This document shows positions 1-13,100 of a DNA stretch of 64,000 nucleotides, one piece after another. Where the stretch lies: the NCBI GenBank assembly GCA_963662175.1, contig OY759223.1, positions 12,254,249 to 12,318,248 of the forward strand, given 5' to 3'. The notes under the pieces were generated by a model. That model searched no databases and had not been told where the DNA came from. It saw nothing but the letters and a program-made list of their open reading frames with translations. The stretch's first letter is position 1, and each line of letters begins with the position of its first letter. The stretch comes from Aradus depressus. Lineage: Eukaryota > Arthropoda > Insecta > Hemiptera > Aradidae. Position numbers and translations under genes: made by a program.

Positions 1-1311
1 TATAACTTTAGTTAAAGCTAAAAAATCACAATCAAAATATATTTTCTGTGTGGACCCTTAAAAAAACGCACTTAAACATAAAAAGAAAAATAAAGGAAAC
101 AAAAATAGGAACGACAAATCAGTCTCACTCATTGTCAGTCAAATTCAAATAGGAAGAGTTAGTAGAAAGTAGAATTATACTATGTTGGCATTGTCAAGAT
201 AAATGGTAACACACATATTGGACTCACTTATAAACATGAAACACAAACGAAATATAAAATACAAATATATCCTAAAACCGTGTATCAGAGTTATCGATGA
301 AAGCACCTATCATTACTAATACTACGTCACAGAGACGTATAAATAAGCACCTTTATTCATAACAATACGTCTGAGAGACGTAGAAAAATACACCAATCAT
401 TCATAACAACACGTCCAAGAGACGTAGAATAATTTACGTTGAATACTCTGAGACGCACTATGTTATGAAAAAAATTCAGTACTTACCTGAAAATATGAAG
501 ACCGGCGGCTAGAACCCAACTAAATCAACCCAAAGCTACTCAAACGAAGCATAGCTGGAAGGAGGGGGAAACACTTCAAAGTCAAGCGAAGCAGCTGAAG
601 TTTTAAATCTTGAATACGTCTCCGAGACGTGTAGTTAGTATTCTAGGGTTAAAAAAAAAAAATTTCCTTTTTTCTTTATATTTTTTCTTATTAAGCCTCT
701 CCATTAACCCCCATCGTTTTGGTAAATTTCGTTGAAAATGAATAGGTCGTCCTTGTAGTGTTTTGAATCCACATAAAATTTCGTGTCGATATATTCATTA
801 TATCGAAAGTAATCGTGTTCTGTCAGTATTTTTTTTCATACTTATATCAGTCGGAAAACATGAAGTTCCGGTGAAGACCCAAAATGGAATTTCGGACCGA
901 TTACATAACTTCCCTATACTTTTTTTTGGGTGGGGAAGTAAAAGGTAACCAATGAGTTTCTTGACGGACCGGATGAGAAAATGGAGAGAGCGTTTGGAAA
1001 AAAATATTACATCGTGATAATGAAGAAAAATCAACATGTTTCAAGTGAAATAAATGTCATCTAGTTCCAAATATATTTTATAGCATTACAGATGTTACTT
1101 ATCTATCAAGCCACTTATCTAGTGTCTGTTACTCCCAATCCTTTTATCTTCTTGTCAAAATGTCCTCAAGCGGTAGGTTCTAGACTTAGATATTAATAGA
1201 GATAGGATTCCTAGAAAAGCGATGAAACAGGAAGTCGTAGATTGTCTGGAAGGTTTTAGGACTAAAACTGTGTGGACATTCCATGGCGACAACTTAATGT
1301 CTGAACTACTC
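1..1311. other. AT-rich intergenic DNA with ACGTCT..AGACGT palindromes
   Basis: I see no gene here. Four short near-palindromes of the form ACGTCnnnnAGACGT lie at 324-338, 367-381, 411-425 and 616-630; the last is a perfect 7+1+7 palindrome. The first three are spaced 43-44 bp apart with similar AT-rich spacers, so they look like a small diverged tandem repeat. Around 690-870 there is a fragment related to sequence at 48110-48290 (shared words such as ATATATTCATT followed by ATCGTGTTC), evidence for an old dispersed repeat. Confidence 0.5.
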
Positions 1312-1677
1312 TTAAACGTTGGTAGTTCGTTCCACAATTTCGTCAAACTTACGAAACCTGACTTCGAAGTCTAGAGATATATTATTTTTCATGAGAAACT
1401 CCATCTTATTATATCCAAACCATAAAGTCTCTTCCGGAATTGTTCCAGCTCCACTTGTACTTTTTCCCTCAATTTTCTTCCATTCTCGACTAAATTGTGT
1501 TTTTAAGGATTTAATTTTTCTTGCTATTTCATCTACATTTGTTTGAAAGTGCGTAGCCATTTTAGACATTTCATCAAAATTAAGATTCCTGCCTATGTAT
1601 TATTTTGTTCCAACGTCCCACAATGCGGGTACACCTTGTACCATTTCAATCAGTTCTATTACTTTTGTTTTTGTCCA
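1312..1677 (-). pseudogene. MADF-domain (Adf-1-like) gene fragment, one nonsense codon
   Basis: Read on the minus strand, one continuous frame gives WTKTKVIELIEMVQGVPALW, then DVGTK, a TAA stop at 1600-1602, then YIGRNLNFDEMSKMATHFQ. It continues through an IARKIKSLKTQFSREWKK stretch to a WFGYNKMEFL motif. This is the layout of a MADF DNA-binding domain: ELI near the start, P.LWD, a basic helix with KxLxxxFxRE, then a hydrophobic WxxYxxMxFL end. MADF domains bind DNA and occur in Adf-1-type regulators and in the accessory protein of PIF/Harbinger transposons. The single in-frame stop and the lack of a clear start or downstream domain argue for a broken copy. I cannot tell whether it was a host gene or transposon-derived. 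Confidence 0.55.
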
Positions 1678-2214
1678 TGAATATATACTTTCTTCAATTT
1701 TTGAAAAAAGAAAATAATAAACTGTTAAGAAATAAACTATTATTGGAAGAAATAAATTCTTATTCACTTCTAAAGAAATAAACACAATATGTTGGCAACA
1801 CCTTCCACACAGCGATGTGTCCCGTCTGAAAAGGGAAACACGGATACAAGCAACCGGTAACAAATTTCTTTTATGTCATGCCGCCCAATGTTGACGAGTA
1901 TCCATCAACTTGTTGCTTGTTGACGGGACAACATCACCGTAAACATGTTGCCAACAATTTTGTTGCCTGGTGTGTACTAAGCTTAAGCCGTGTATCTGAA
2001 TTAACATGAATGGACAAATAGATTAGGAACTTCATATCCTGAAATGAGAAGGTTTCGAATTGTGAGCCATCATGCTGACAAGATCAAACATGAAAATTTG
2101 TTCATTATTGTTGATGCAGGTTAAGGTAATGCATAAAAATACATTTAATTAAATATTTCATTTTTGATTTATTCACATTCGTAGGTCAACTATTAATTAT
2201 TATGCATTTTGTAA
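1678..2214. other. Non-coding stretch before the Helitron block
   Basis: I see no convincing coding sequence. Around 1785-1970 the words TGTTGGCAACA, TGTTGACG and TGTTGCCAACA recur in both orientations, which may be remains of a DNA transposon end next to the MADF fragment. The stretch ends in ...TTTGTAA immediately before the 5' TC terminus of the first Helitron-like element. Confidence 0.35.
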
Positions 2215-4074
2215 TCTATATTAATAAAGCTGAAACGGGGTTTGTTTGTTTGTATGTATGTTTGTTCCAGCATCACGCCCAAACGGCTGGACGGATTTTT
2301 ATGAAACTACCCATGTAGCATCCTTTTGAGCCCGATTGAATAATGGGCTATGTGGCGTCCCAAAATTTTGAACGGGAGGGGGGGATGTGGAGGGGCCTAA
2401 TTATAAAAATAGTCCTAGCTCATTAACGGTTGGTCATATTGTCACGAAATTTCACAGGTAGTATTCTTAAAGGCCAAATTGAAAAATATTTTGTGTGGTG
2501 TCCCAAAATTTTTAACGGGAGGGGGGGTTGTGGGGGGAAGCCTAAATATAAAGATAGTGATGGGTCATTAACGGATGATCAGATTGTCATGGAATTTCAC
2601 ATGTAGTATTTTTAAAGGCCAAGTAGAAAAATAGGGTATGTGACGGCTCAAAATTTTGTGGGGAAGGGGGGGTTGTGGGGGGCCTAAGTATAAATATAGA
2701 GCTAGCTCATTAACGGTTGGTCGTATTGTCACGAAATTTCGTATGTAGTATTCCTGAAGGCCAAATAGAAAAATAAGCTGTGTGGCGTCCCAAAAATTTG
2801 AACAGGAGGGCGGGTTGTGGGGGGGCCTAAATATAAATATAGTACTAACTCTTTAACGGTTGGTCGGATTATTATGAAATTTCGGATGTAGTACCTATTC
2901 CTGAAGGCCAAATAGAAAAATAAGGTGTGTGGCGGCCCAAAGGTTTGAACGGGAGGGGGGCTTGTGGGGGGGCCTAAATATAAGTATAGTGCTAACTCTT
3001 TAACGGTTGGTCGGATTATTATGAAATTTCGGATGTAGTATTCCTGAAGGCCAAATAGAAAAATAAGGTATGTGGCGTCCCAAAGTTTTGAACGGGAGGG
3101 GGGCTTGTGGGGGGGCCTAAATATAAATATAGTGCTAACTCTTTAACGGTTGGTCGGATTATTATGAAATTTCGGATGTAGTACCTATTCCTGAAGGCCA
3201 AATAGAAAAATAAGGTGTGTGGCGTCCCAAAAATTTGAACAGGAGGGCGGGTTGCGGGGGGGCCTAAATATAAATATAGTACTAACTCTTTAACGGTTGG
3301 TCGGATTATTATGAAATTTCGGATGTAGTACCTATTCCTGAAGGCCAAATAGAAAAATAAGGTGTGTGGCGTCCCAAAGGTTTGAACGGGAGGGGGGCTT
3401 GTGGGGGGGCCTAAATATAAGTATAGTGCTAACTCTTTAACGGTTGGTCGGATTATTATGAAATTTCGGATGTAGTATTCCTGAAGGCCAAATAGAAAAA
3501 TAAGGTGTGTGGCGCCCCAAAGTTTTAAACGGGAGGGGGGGGGTTGTGCGGATAGGCCTAAGTATAAATATAGAGCTAGCTCATTAACGGTTGGTCAAAT
3601 TGTCACGAAGTTTCAGATGTAGTATTCCTGAAGGCCAAATAGAAAAAAAAGGTGCGTGGCGCCCCAAAGTTTTGAACGGGAGGGGGGGGTGGTTGTGGGG
3701 GGGCCTAGGTATAAATATAGAGCTAGCTCATTAAGGGTTGGTCGCATTGTCACGAAGTTTCACATGTAGTATTCCTGAAGGCCAAATAGAAAAAAAAGGT
3801 GCGTGGCGCCATAAAGTTTTGAACAGGAGGGGGGGGGGGGGGTGGTTGTGGGGGGGCCTAGGTATAAATATAGAGCTAGCTCATTAAGGGTTGGTCGCAT
3901 TGTCACGAAGTTTCACATGTAGTATTCCTGAAGGCCAAATAGAAAAAAAAGGTGTGTGGCGTCCTAAACATTTTAACAAGAGAGGGGGTTGTGGGGGTAG
4001 GCCTAAGTATAAATATAGTGCTAGCTCATTCTCATCACGGTTTCGGAAGGGAGGGCCTCTTCTAAGTCCGTTAG
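2215..4074 (+). mobile_element. Helitron-like element A, 5' terminus and G-rich tandem array
   Basis: The 5' end carries TCTATATTAATAAAGCTGAA, a (GTTT/GTAT)n stretch and a CATCACGCCCAAACGGCTGG motif, shared with the starts at 19706, 22116 and 32752. Behind it are about twelve copies of a ~147-bp unit. Each has a GGAGGGGGG run, then GGCCTAAGTATAAATATAG, then TTAACGGTTGGTCGGATT, then CTGAAGGCCAAATAGAAAA. GGCCTAA-type anchors fall near 2393, 2541, 2681, 2825, 2971, 3115, 3261, 3409, 3556, 3704, 3857 and 4004. Short minus-strand open frames in this array are by-products of the repeat. Homology to this unit is lost at about 4030. Confidence 0.7.
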
Positions 4075-4113
4075 GACCACTGACAGCTTATATAAATAGG
4101 TAAGCAATTTGTC

Positions 4114-4172
4114 CAGGGCAAAGTGAGCAGAGGGCAAAAGTGAGCAGGGGGCAAAAAGTGAGCAGGGGGCAA
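4114..4172. repeat. Short G-rich tandem repeat (~18 bp)
   Basis: Three imperfect copies of a GGGCAAAAGTGAGCAGG-like unit sit exactly at the boundary between the Helitron array and the satellite that follows. It has no visible function. Confidence 0.55.
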
Positions 4173-7100
4173 GGGGGCAAAATAAAATTGCCTTTTTATT
4201 TTTTTTCTCATCGAATAATGGGAGTAGGGAGCTGATATTTTCAGGAAATTTTTTTTTTTACATGTGCAAACTGTTGGCCAATCGCTCATTCGAAAATCGT
4301 TGGGGGCAGTTTTCGCACTCTTATCCGGCTAGAACCTTTCCTAGCATCCTTAAACGTTCTGCTCAACATAGGGTACGTGACATCACCCAACACTCCTGCC
4401 AACTTCCTACTACCATCTAACGACTTAACAAATATTAAATCTATAAACCGTGAAAAAGCGAGAAATTTGAAGAATGGAGTCTACCGAGCTCAGGACCGCC
4501 ACTTAGAAATCTAGCTGAGGCACTTAAGTCAGATGTTTTAATCGGGAATTTAAAAATAACCTTGAGCACGTCGTCCTTCGGATGGGACATTAAGCAATGA
4601 TCCAGGGCTTTTTCGAACGTGAGGTACTCGATAATGAGACGTATGTTATGTAAATAAACCAGGGTAGGTGAAATTTCACTTAGGTTGAAAATAGCCTTGA
4701 GCACGACGTCCTTCGGATGGGACTTTCCGGATATATCTGAATCTGTCGTATCAGTTTCAACAATTATTAAGCCTATAAACCGTTAAAAAGCGAGAAATTT
4801 GAAGAATGGAGTCTACCGAGCTCAGGATCGCCACATAGAAATCTAGCTGAAGCACTTAATTCAGATATTTTAATCGGGAAGTTAAAAATAACTTTGAGCA
4901 CGTCGTCCTTCGAATGGGACTTTAATCGATGCTCCAGGGCTTTTTCGAATGTAAAGTACTCGATAATGAGACGTATGTTATGTAAATAAACCTGGGTAGG
5001 TGAAATTTCACAGGTTGAAAATAGCCTTGAGCACGTCGTCCTTCGGATGGGACTTTCCGGATATATCTGAATCTGTAGTATCAGTTTTAACAATTATTAA
5101 ACCTATAAACCGTTAAATAGCAAGGGGACAAATTAAAATTGCCTTTTTCTTTTTTTTCTCATCGAATAATGGGAGTAGGGAGCTGAAATTTTTAGGAAAT
5201 TGTTTTTTTACATGTGCAAACTGTTGGCCAATCGCTCATTCACAAATCGTTGGGGGCAGTTTTCGCACTCTTATCCGGCTAGAACCTTTCCTAGCATCCT
5301 TAAACGTTCTGCTCAACATAGGGTACGTGACATCACCCAACACTCCTGCCAACTTCCTGCTACCATCTAACGACTTAACAAATATTAAATCTATAAACCG
5401 TGAAAAAGCGAGAAATTTGAAGAATGGAGTCTACCGAGCTCAGGATCGCCACTTAGAAATCTAGCTGAGGCACTCAGGTCAGATGTTTTAATCGGGAAAT
5501 TAAAATTACTTTGAGCACGTCGTCCTTCGGATGGGACTTTAAGGTATGCTCCAGGGCCTTTTCGAATGTAAAGTACTCGATAATGAGACGTATGTTATCT
5601 AAATAAACCTGGGTAGGTGAAAATTCACAGGTTGAAAATAGCCATGAGCACGTCGTCCTTCGGATGGGACTTTCCGGATATATCTGATCTGTCGTATCAG
5701 TTTAACAATTATTAAGCCTATAAACCGATAAATAGCAAGGGGACAAATTAAAATTGCCTTTTTATTTTTTTTCTCATCGAATAATGGGAGTAGGAGCTAA
5801 AATTTTCAGGAAATTTTTTTTTTACATGTGCAAACTGTTGGCCAATCGCTCATTCGAAAATCGTTGGGGGCAGTTTTCGCACACTTATCCGGCTAGAACC
5901 TTTCCTAGCATCCTTAAACGTTCTGCTCAACATAGGGTACGTGACATCACCTAACACTCCTGCCAACTTCCTACTACCATCTAACGACTTAACAAATATT
6001 ATCTATAAACCGTGAAAAAGCGAGAAATTTAAAGAATGGAGTCTACCGAGCTCAGGATCGCCACTTAGAAATCTAGCTGAGGCACTTAATTCAGATGTTT
6101 TATCGGGAAGTTGAAAATAATTTTGAGCACGTCGTCCTTCGGATGGGACTTTAAGCGATGATCCAGGGCTTTTTCGAATGTGAGGTACTCGATAATGAGA
6201 TGTTATGTAAATAAACCTGGGTAGGTGAAATTTCACAGGTTGAAAATAGCCTTGAGCACGTCGTCCTTCGGATGGGACTTTCCGGATATATCTGAATCTG
6301 TCGTATCAGTTTCAACAATTATTAAGCCTATAAACCGTTAAATAGCGCGAATTTTTTGAAAAACATTTTTATTTCAATTTTAGTGTAGGATTCAGATATC
6401 CCGGTCGTTCTCTATCAGTTTTAACAAATATTAAATCTATAAACCGTTAAAAAGCGAGAAATTAGAAGAATGGAGTCTACCGAGCTCAGGATCGCCACTT
6501 AGAAATCTAGCTGAGGCACTCAGGTCAGATGTTTTAATCGGGAAATTAAAATTAACTTTGAGCACGTCGTCCATCGGATGGGACTTTAAGGTATGCTCCA
6601 GGCCCTTTTCGAATGTAAAGTACTCGCTAATGAGACGTATGTTATCTAAATAAACCTGGGTAGGTGAAAATTCACAGGTTGAAAATAGCCATGAGCACGT
6701 CGTCCTTCGGATGGGACTTTCCGCATATATCTGATCTGTCGTATCAGTTTAACAATTATTAAGCCTATAAACCGTTAAATAGCAAGGGCACAAATTAAAA
6801 TTGTCTTTTTATTTTTTTTCTCATCGAATAATGGGAGTAGGGAGCTAAAATTTTCAGGAAATTTTTTTTTTTACATGTGCAAACTGTTGGCCAATCGCTC
6901 ATTCGAAAATCGTTGGGGGCAGTTTTCGCACACTTATCCGGCTAGAACCTTTCCTAGCATCCTTAAACGTTCTGCTCAACATAGGGTACGTGACATCACC
7001 CAACACTCCTGCCCGCTTCCTACTACCATCTAACGACTTAACAAATATTAAATCTATAAACCGCGAAAAAGCGAGAAATTTGAAGAATGGAGTCTACCGA

Positions 7101-10100
7101 GCTCAGGATCGCCACTTAGAAATCTAGCTGAGGCACTTAATTCAGATGTTTTATCGGGAAGTTGAAAATAATTTTGAGCACGTCGTCCTTCGGATGGGAC
7201 TTTAAGCGATGATCCAGGGCTTTTTCGAATGTGAGGTACTCGATAATGAGATGTTATGTAAATAAACCTGGGTAGGTGAAATTTCACAGGTTGAAAATAG
7301 CCTTGAGCACGTCGTCCTTCGGATGGGACTTTCCGGATATATCTGAATCTGTCGTATCAGTTTCAACAATTATTAAGCCTATAAACCGTTAAATAGCGCG
7401 AATTTTTTGAAAAACATTTTTATTTTGATTTTTGTGTAGCATTCAGATTATCCGGTCGTTCTCAATCAGTGTTAACAAATATTAAATCTATAAACCGTTA
7501 AATAGCGAGAAATTTGAAGAATGGAGTCTACCGAGCTCAGGATCGCCACTTAGAAATCTAGCTGAGGCACTCAGGTCAGATGTTTTAATCGGGAAATTAA
7601 AATTAACTTTGAGCACGTCGTCCTTCGGATGGGACTTTAAGGTATGCTCCAGGGCCTTTTCGAATGTAAAGTACTCGATAATGAGACGTATGTTATCTAA
7701 ATAAACCTGGGTAGAACCTTTCCTAGCATCCTTAAACGTTCTGCTCAACATAGGGTACGTGACATCACCCAACACTCCTGCCAACTTCCTACAACCATCT
7801 AACGACTTAACAAATATTAAATCTATAAACCGTGAAAAAACGAGAAATTTGAAGAATGGAGTCTACCGAGCTCAGGATCGCCACTTAGAAATCTAGCTGA
7901 GGCACTTAATTCAGATATTTTAATCGGGAAGTTAAAAATAACATTGAGCACGTCGTCCTTCGAATGGGAAATTAAGCGATGATCCAGGGCTTTTTCGAAC
8001 GTGAGGTACTCGATAATGAGACGTATGTTATGTAAATAAACCCGGAGAGGTGAAATTTCACTTAGGTTGAAAATAACCTTGAGCACGTCGTCCTTCGGAT
8101 GGGACTTTAAGCGATGATCCAGGGCTTTTTCGAAAGTGAGGTACCTACTCGATAATGAGACGTATGTTATGTAAATAAACTTGGGTAGGTGAAATTTCAC
8201 ATAGGTTGAAAATAACCTTGAGCACGTCGTCCTTCGGATGGGACTTTAAGCGATGATCCATGGCTTTTTCGAATGTGAGGTACTCGATAATGAGATGTTA
8301 TGTAAATAAACCTGGGTAGGTGAAATTTCACAGGTTGAAAATAGCCTTGAGCACGTCGTCCTTCGGATGGGACTTTCCGGATATATCTGAATCTGTCGTA
8401 TCAGTTTCAACAATCATTAAGCCTAAAAACCGTTAAATAGCGCGAATTTTTTGAAAAACATTTTTATTTTGATTTTTGTGTAGCATTCAGATATCCCGGT
8501 CGTTCTCTATCAGTTTTAACAAATATTAAATCTATAAACCGTTAAAAAGGGAGAAATTAGAAGAATGGAGTCTACCGAGCTCAGGATCGCCATTTAGAAA
8601 TCTAGCTGAGGCACGTAATTCAGATATTTTAATCGGGAAGTTAAAAATAACTTTGAGCACGTCGTCCTTCGAATGGGACTTTAAGCGATGATCCAGGGCT
8701 TTTTCGAAAGTGAGGTACCTACTCGATAATGAGACGTATGTTATGTAAATAAACTTGGGTAGGTGAAATTTCACATAGGTTGAAAATAACCTTGAGCACG
8801 TCGTCCTTCGGATGGGACTTTAAGCGATGATCCATGGCTTTTTCGAATGTGAGGTACTCGATAATGAGATGTTATGTAAATAAACCTGGGTAGGTGAAAT
8901 TTCACAGGTTGAAAAGAGCCTTGAGCACGTCGTCCTTCGGATGGGACTTTCCGGATATATCTGAATCTGTCGTATCAGTTTCAACAATCATTAAGCCTAA
9001 AAACCGTTAAATAGCGCGAATTTTTTGAAAAACATTTTTATTTTGATTTTTGTGTAGCATTCAGATAATCCGGTCGTTCTATATCAGTGTTAACAAATAT
9101 TAAATCTATAAACCGTGAAAAAGCGAGAAATTTGAAGAATGGAGTCTACCGAGCTCAGGATCGCCACTTAGAAATCTAGCTGAGGCACTTAATTCAGATG
9201 TTTTATCGGGAAGTTGAAAATAATTTTGAGCACGTCGTCCTTCGGATGGGACTTTAAGCGATGATCCAGGGCTTTTTCGAATGTGAGGTACTCGATAATG
9301 AGATGTTATGTAAATAAACCTGGGTAGGTGAAATTTCACAGGCTGAAAATAGCCTTGAGCACGTCGTCCTTCGGATGGGACTTTCCGGATATATCTGAAT
9401 CTGTCGTATCAGTTTTAACAATTATTAAACCTATAAACCGTTAAATAGCCTATAAACCGTTAAATAATTTTTTGAAAAACATTTTTATTTCAATTTTAGT
9501 GTAGGATTCAGATATCCCGGTCGTTCTCTATCAGTTTTAACAAATATTAAATCTATAAACCGTTAAAAAGCGAGAAATTAGAAGAATGGAGTCTACCGAG
9601 CTCAGGATCGCCACTTAGAAATCTAGCTGAGGCACTTAGGTCAGATGTTTTAATCGGGAAATTAAAATTAACTTTGAGCACGTCGTCCTTCGGATGGGAA
9701 TTTAAGCGATGATCCAGGGCTTTTTCGAACGTGAGGTACTCGATAATGAGACGTATGTTATGTAAATAAAACTGGGTAGGTGAAATTTCACTTAGGTTGA
9801 AAATAACCTTGAGCACGTCGTCCTTCGGATGGGACTTTGAGGTATGCTCCAGGGCCTTTTCGAATGTAAAGTACTCGATAATGAGACGTATGTTATGGAT
9901 ATAAACCTGGGTAGGTGAAATTTCACAGTCTTAATCAGGAAGTTAAAAATAACTTTGAGCACGTCGTCCTTCGGATGGGACTTTCCGGATATATCTGAAT
10001 CTGTCGTATCAGTTTCAACAATTATTAAGCCTATAAACCGTTAAATAGCGCGAATTTTTTGAAAAACATTATTATTTCAATTTTAGTGTAGGATTCAGAT

Positions 10101-13100
10101 ATCCCGGTCGTTCTCTATCAGTTTTAACAAATATTAAATCCATAAACCGTTAAAAAGCGAGAAATTAGAAGAATGGAGTCTACCGAGCTCAGGATCGCCA
10201 TTTAGAAATCTAGCTGAGGCACGTAATTTAGATATTTTAATCGGGAAGTTAAAAATAACTTTGAGCACGTCGTCCTTCGAATGATCATTTAAGCGATGAT
10301 CCAGGGCTTTTTCGAAAGTGAGGTACCTACTCGATAATGAGACGTATGTTATGTAAATAAACCTGGGTAGGTAAAATTTCACATAGGTTGAAAATAACCT
10401 TGAGCACGTCGTCCTTCGGATGGGACTTTAAGCGATGATCCAGGGCTTTTTCGAATGTGAGGTACCCGATAATGAGATGTTATGTAAATAAACCTGGGTA
10501 GGTGAAATTTCACAGGTTGAAAATAGCCTTGAGCACGTCGTCCTTCGGATGGGACTTTCCGGATATATCTGAATCTGTCGTATCAGTTTCAACAATCATT
10601 AAGCCTAAAAACCGTTAAATAGCGCGAATTTTTTGAAAAACATTTTTATTTTGATTTTTGTGTAGCATTCAGATAATCCGGTCGTTCTATATCAGTGTTA
10701 ACAAATATTAAATCTATAAACCGTGAAAAAGCGAGAAATTTGAAGAATGGAGTCTACCGAGCTCAGGATCGCCACTTAGAAATCTAGCTGAGGCACTTAA
10801 TTCAGATGTTTTATCGGGAAGTTGAAAATAATTTTGAGCACGTCGTCCTTCGGATGGGACTTTAAGCGATGATCCAGGGCTTTTTCGAATGTGAGGTACT
10901 CGATAATGAGATGTTATGTAAATAAACCTGGGTAGGTGAAATTTCACAGGCTGAAAATAGCCTTGAGCACGTCGTCCTTCGGATGGGACTTTCCGGATAT
11001 ATCTGAATCTGTCGTATCAGTTTTAACAATTATTAAACCTATAAACCGTTAAATAGCCTATAAACCGTTAAATAATTTTTTGAAAAACATTTTTATTTCA
11101 ATTTTAGTGTAGGATTCAGATATCCCGGTCGTTCTCTATCAGTTTTAACAAATATTAAATCTATAAACCGTTAAAAAGCGAGAAATTAGAAGAATGGAGT
11201 CTACCGAGCTCAGGATCGCCACTTAGAAATCTAGCTGAGGCACTTAGGTCAGATGTTTTAATCGGGAAATTAAAATTAACTTTGAGCACGTCGTCCTTCG
11301 GATGGGAATTTAAGCGATGATCCAGGGCTTTTTCGAACGTGAGGTACTCGATAATGAGACGTATGTTATGTAAATAAAACTGGGTAGGTGAAATTTCACT
11401 TAGGTTGAAAATAACCTTGAGCACGTCGTCCTTCGGATGGGACTTTGAGGTATGCTCCAGGGCCTTTTCGAATGTAAAGTACTCGATAATGAGACGTATG
11501 TTATGGATATAAACCTGGGTAGGTGAAATTTCACAGTCTTAATCAGGAAGTTAAAAATAACTTTGAGCACGTCGTCCTTCGGATGGGACTTTCCGGATAT
11601 ATCTGAATCTGTCGTTTCAGTTTCAACAATTATTAAGCCTATAAACCGTTAAATAGCGCGAATTTTTTGAAAAACATTATTATTTCAATTTTAGTGTAGG
11701 ATTCAGATATCCCGGTCGTTCTCTATCAGTTTTAACAAATATTAAATCTATAAACCGTTAAAAAGCGAGAAATTAGAAGAATGGAGTCTACCGAGCTCAG
11801 GATCGCCATTTAGAAATCTAGCTGAGGCACGTAATTTAGATATTTTAATCGGGAAGTTAAAAATAACTTTGAGCACGTCGTCCTTCGAATGATCATTTAA
11901 GCGATGATCCAGGGCTTTTTCGAAAGTGAGGTACCTACTCGATAATGAGACGTATGTTATGTAAATAAACCTGGGTAGGTAAAATTTCACATTGGTTGAA
12001 AATAACCTTGAGCACGTCGTCCTTCGGATGGGACTTTAAGCGATGATCCAGGGCTTTTTCGAATGTGAGGTACCCGATAATGAGATGTTATGTAAATAAA
12101 CCTGGGTAGGTGAAATTTCACAGGTTGAAAATAGCCTTGAGCACGTCGTCCTTCGGATGGGACTTTCCGGATATATCTGAATCTGTCGTATCAGTTTCAA
12201 CAATCATTAAGCCTAAAAACCGTTAAATAGCGCGATTTTTTTGAAAAACATTTTAATTTTGATTTTTGTGTAGCATTCAGATAATCCGGTCGTTCTATAT
12301 AAGTGTTAACAAATATTAAATCTATATACCGTTTAAAAGCGAGAAATTTGAAGAATGGAGTCTACCGAGCTCAGGATCGCCACTTAGAAATCTAGCTGAG
12401 GTACTTAGGTCAGATGTTTTTTCGGGAAGTTAAAAATAACCTTGAGCACGTCGTCCTTCGGATGGGATTTTAAGGTATGCTTCAGGGCCTTTTCGAATGT
12501 AAAGTACTCGATAATGAGACGTATGTTATGTAAATAAACCTGGGTAGGTGAAATTTCACAGGTTGAAGATAGCCGTGAGCACGTCGTCCTTCGGATGGGA
12601 CTTTCCGGATATATCTGATCTGTCGTATCAGTTTTGACAATTATTAAGCCTATAAACCGTTAAATAGCAAGGGGACAAATTAAAATTGCCTTTTTATTTT
12701 TTTTCTCATCGAATAATGGGAGTAGGGAGCTGAAATTTTCAGGAAATTTTTTTTTTTACATGCGCAAACTGTTGGCCAATCGCTCAATCGAAAATCGATG
12801 GGGGCAGTTTTCGCACACTTATCCGGCTAGAACCTTTCCTAGCATCCTTAAACGTTCTGCTCAACATAGGGTACGTGACATCACCCAACACTCCTGCCAA
12901 CTTCCTACTACCATCTAACGACTTAACAAATATTAAATCTATAAACCGTGAAAAAGCGAGAAATTTGAAGAATGGAGTCTACCGAGCTCAGGATCGCCAT
13001 TTAGAAATCTAGCTGAGGCACGTAATTCAGATATTTTAATCGGGAAGTTAAAAATAACTTTGAGCACGTCGTCCTTCGAATGGGAATTTAAGCGATGATC

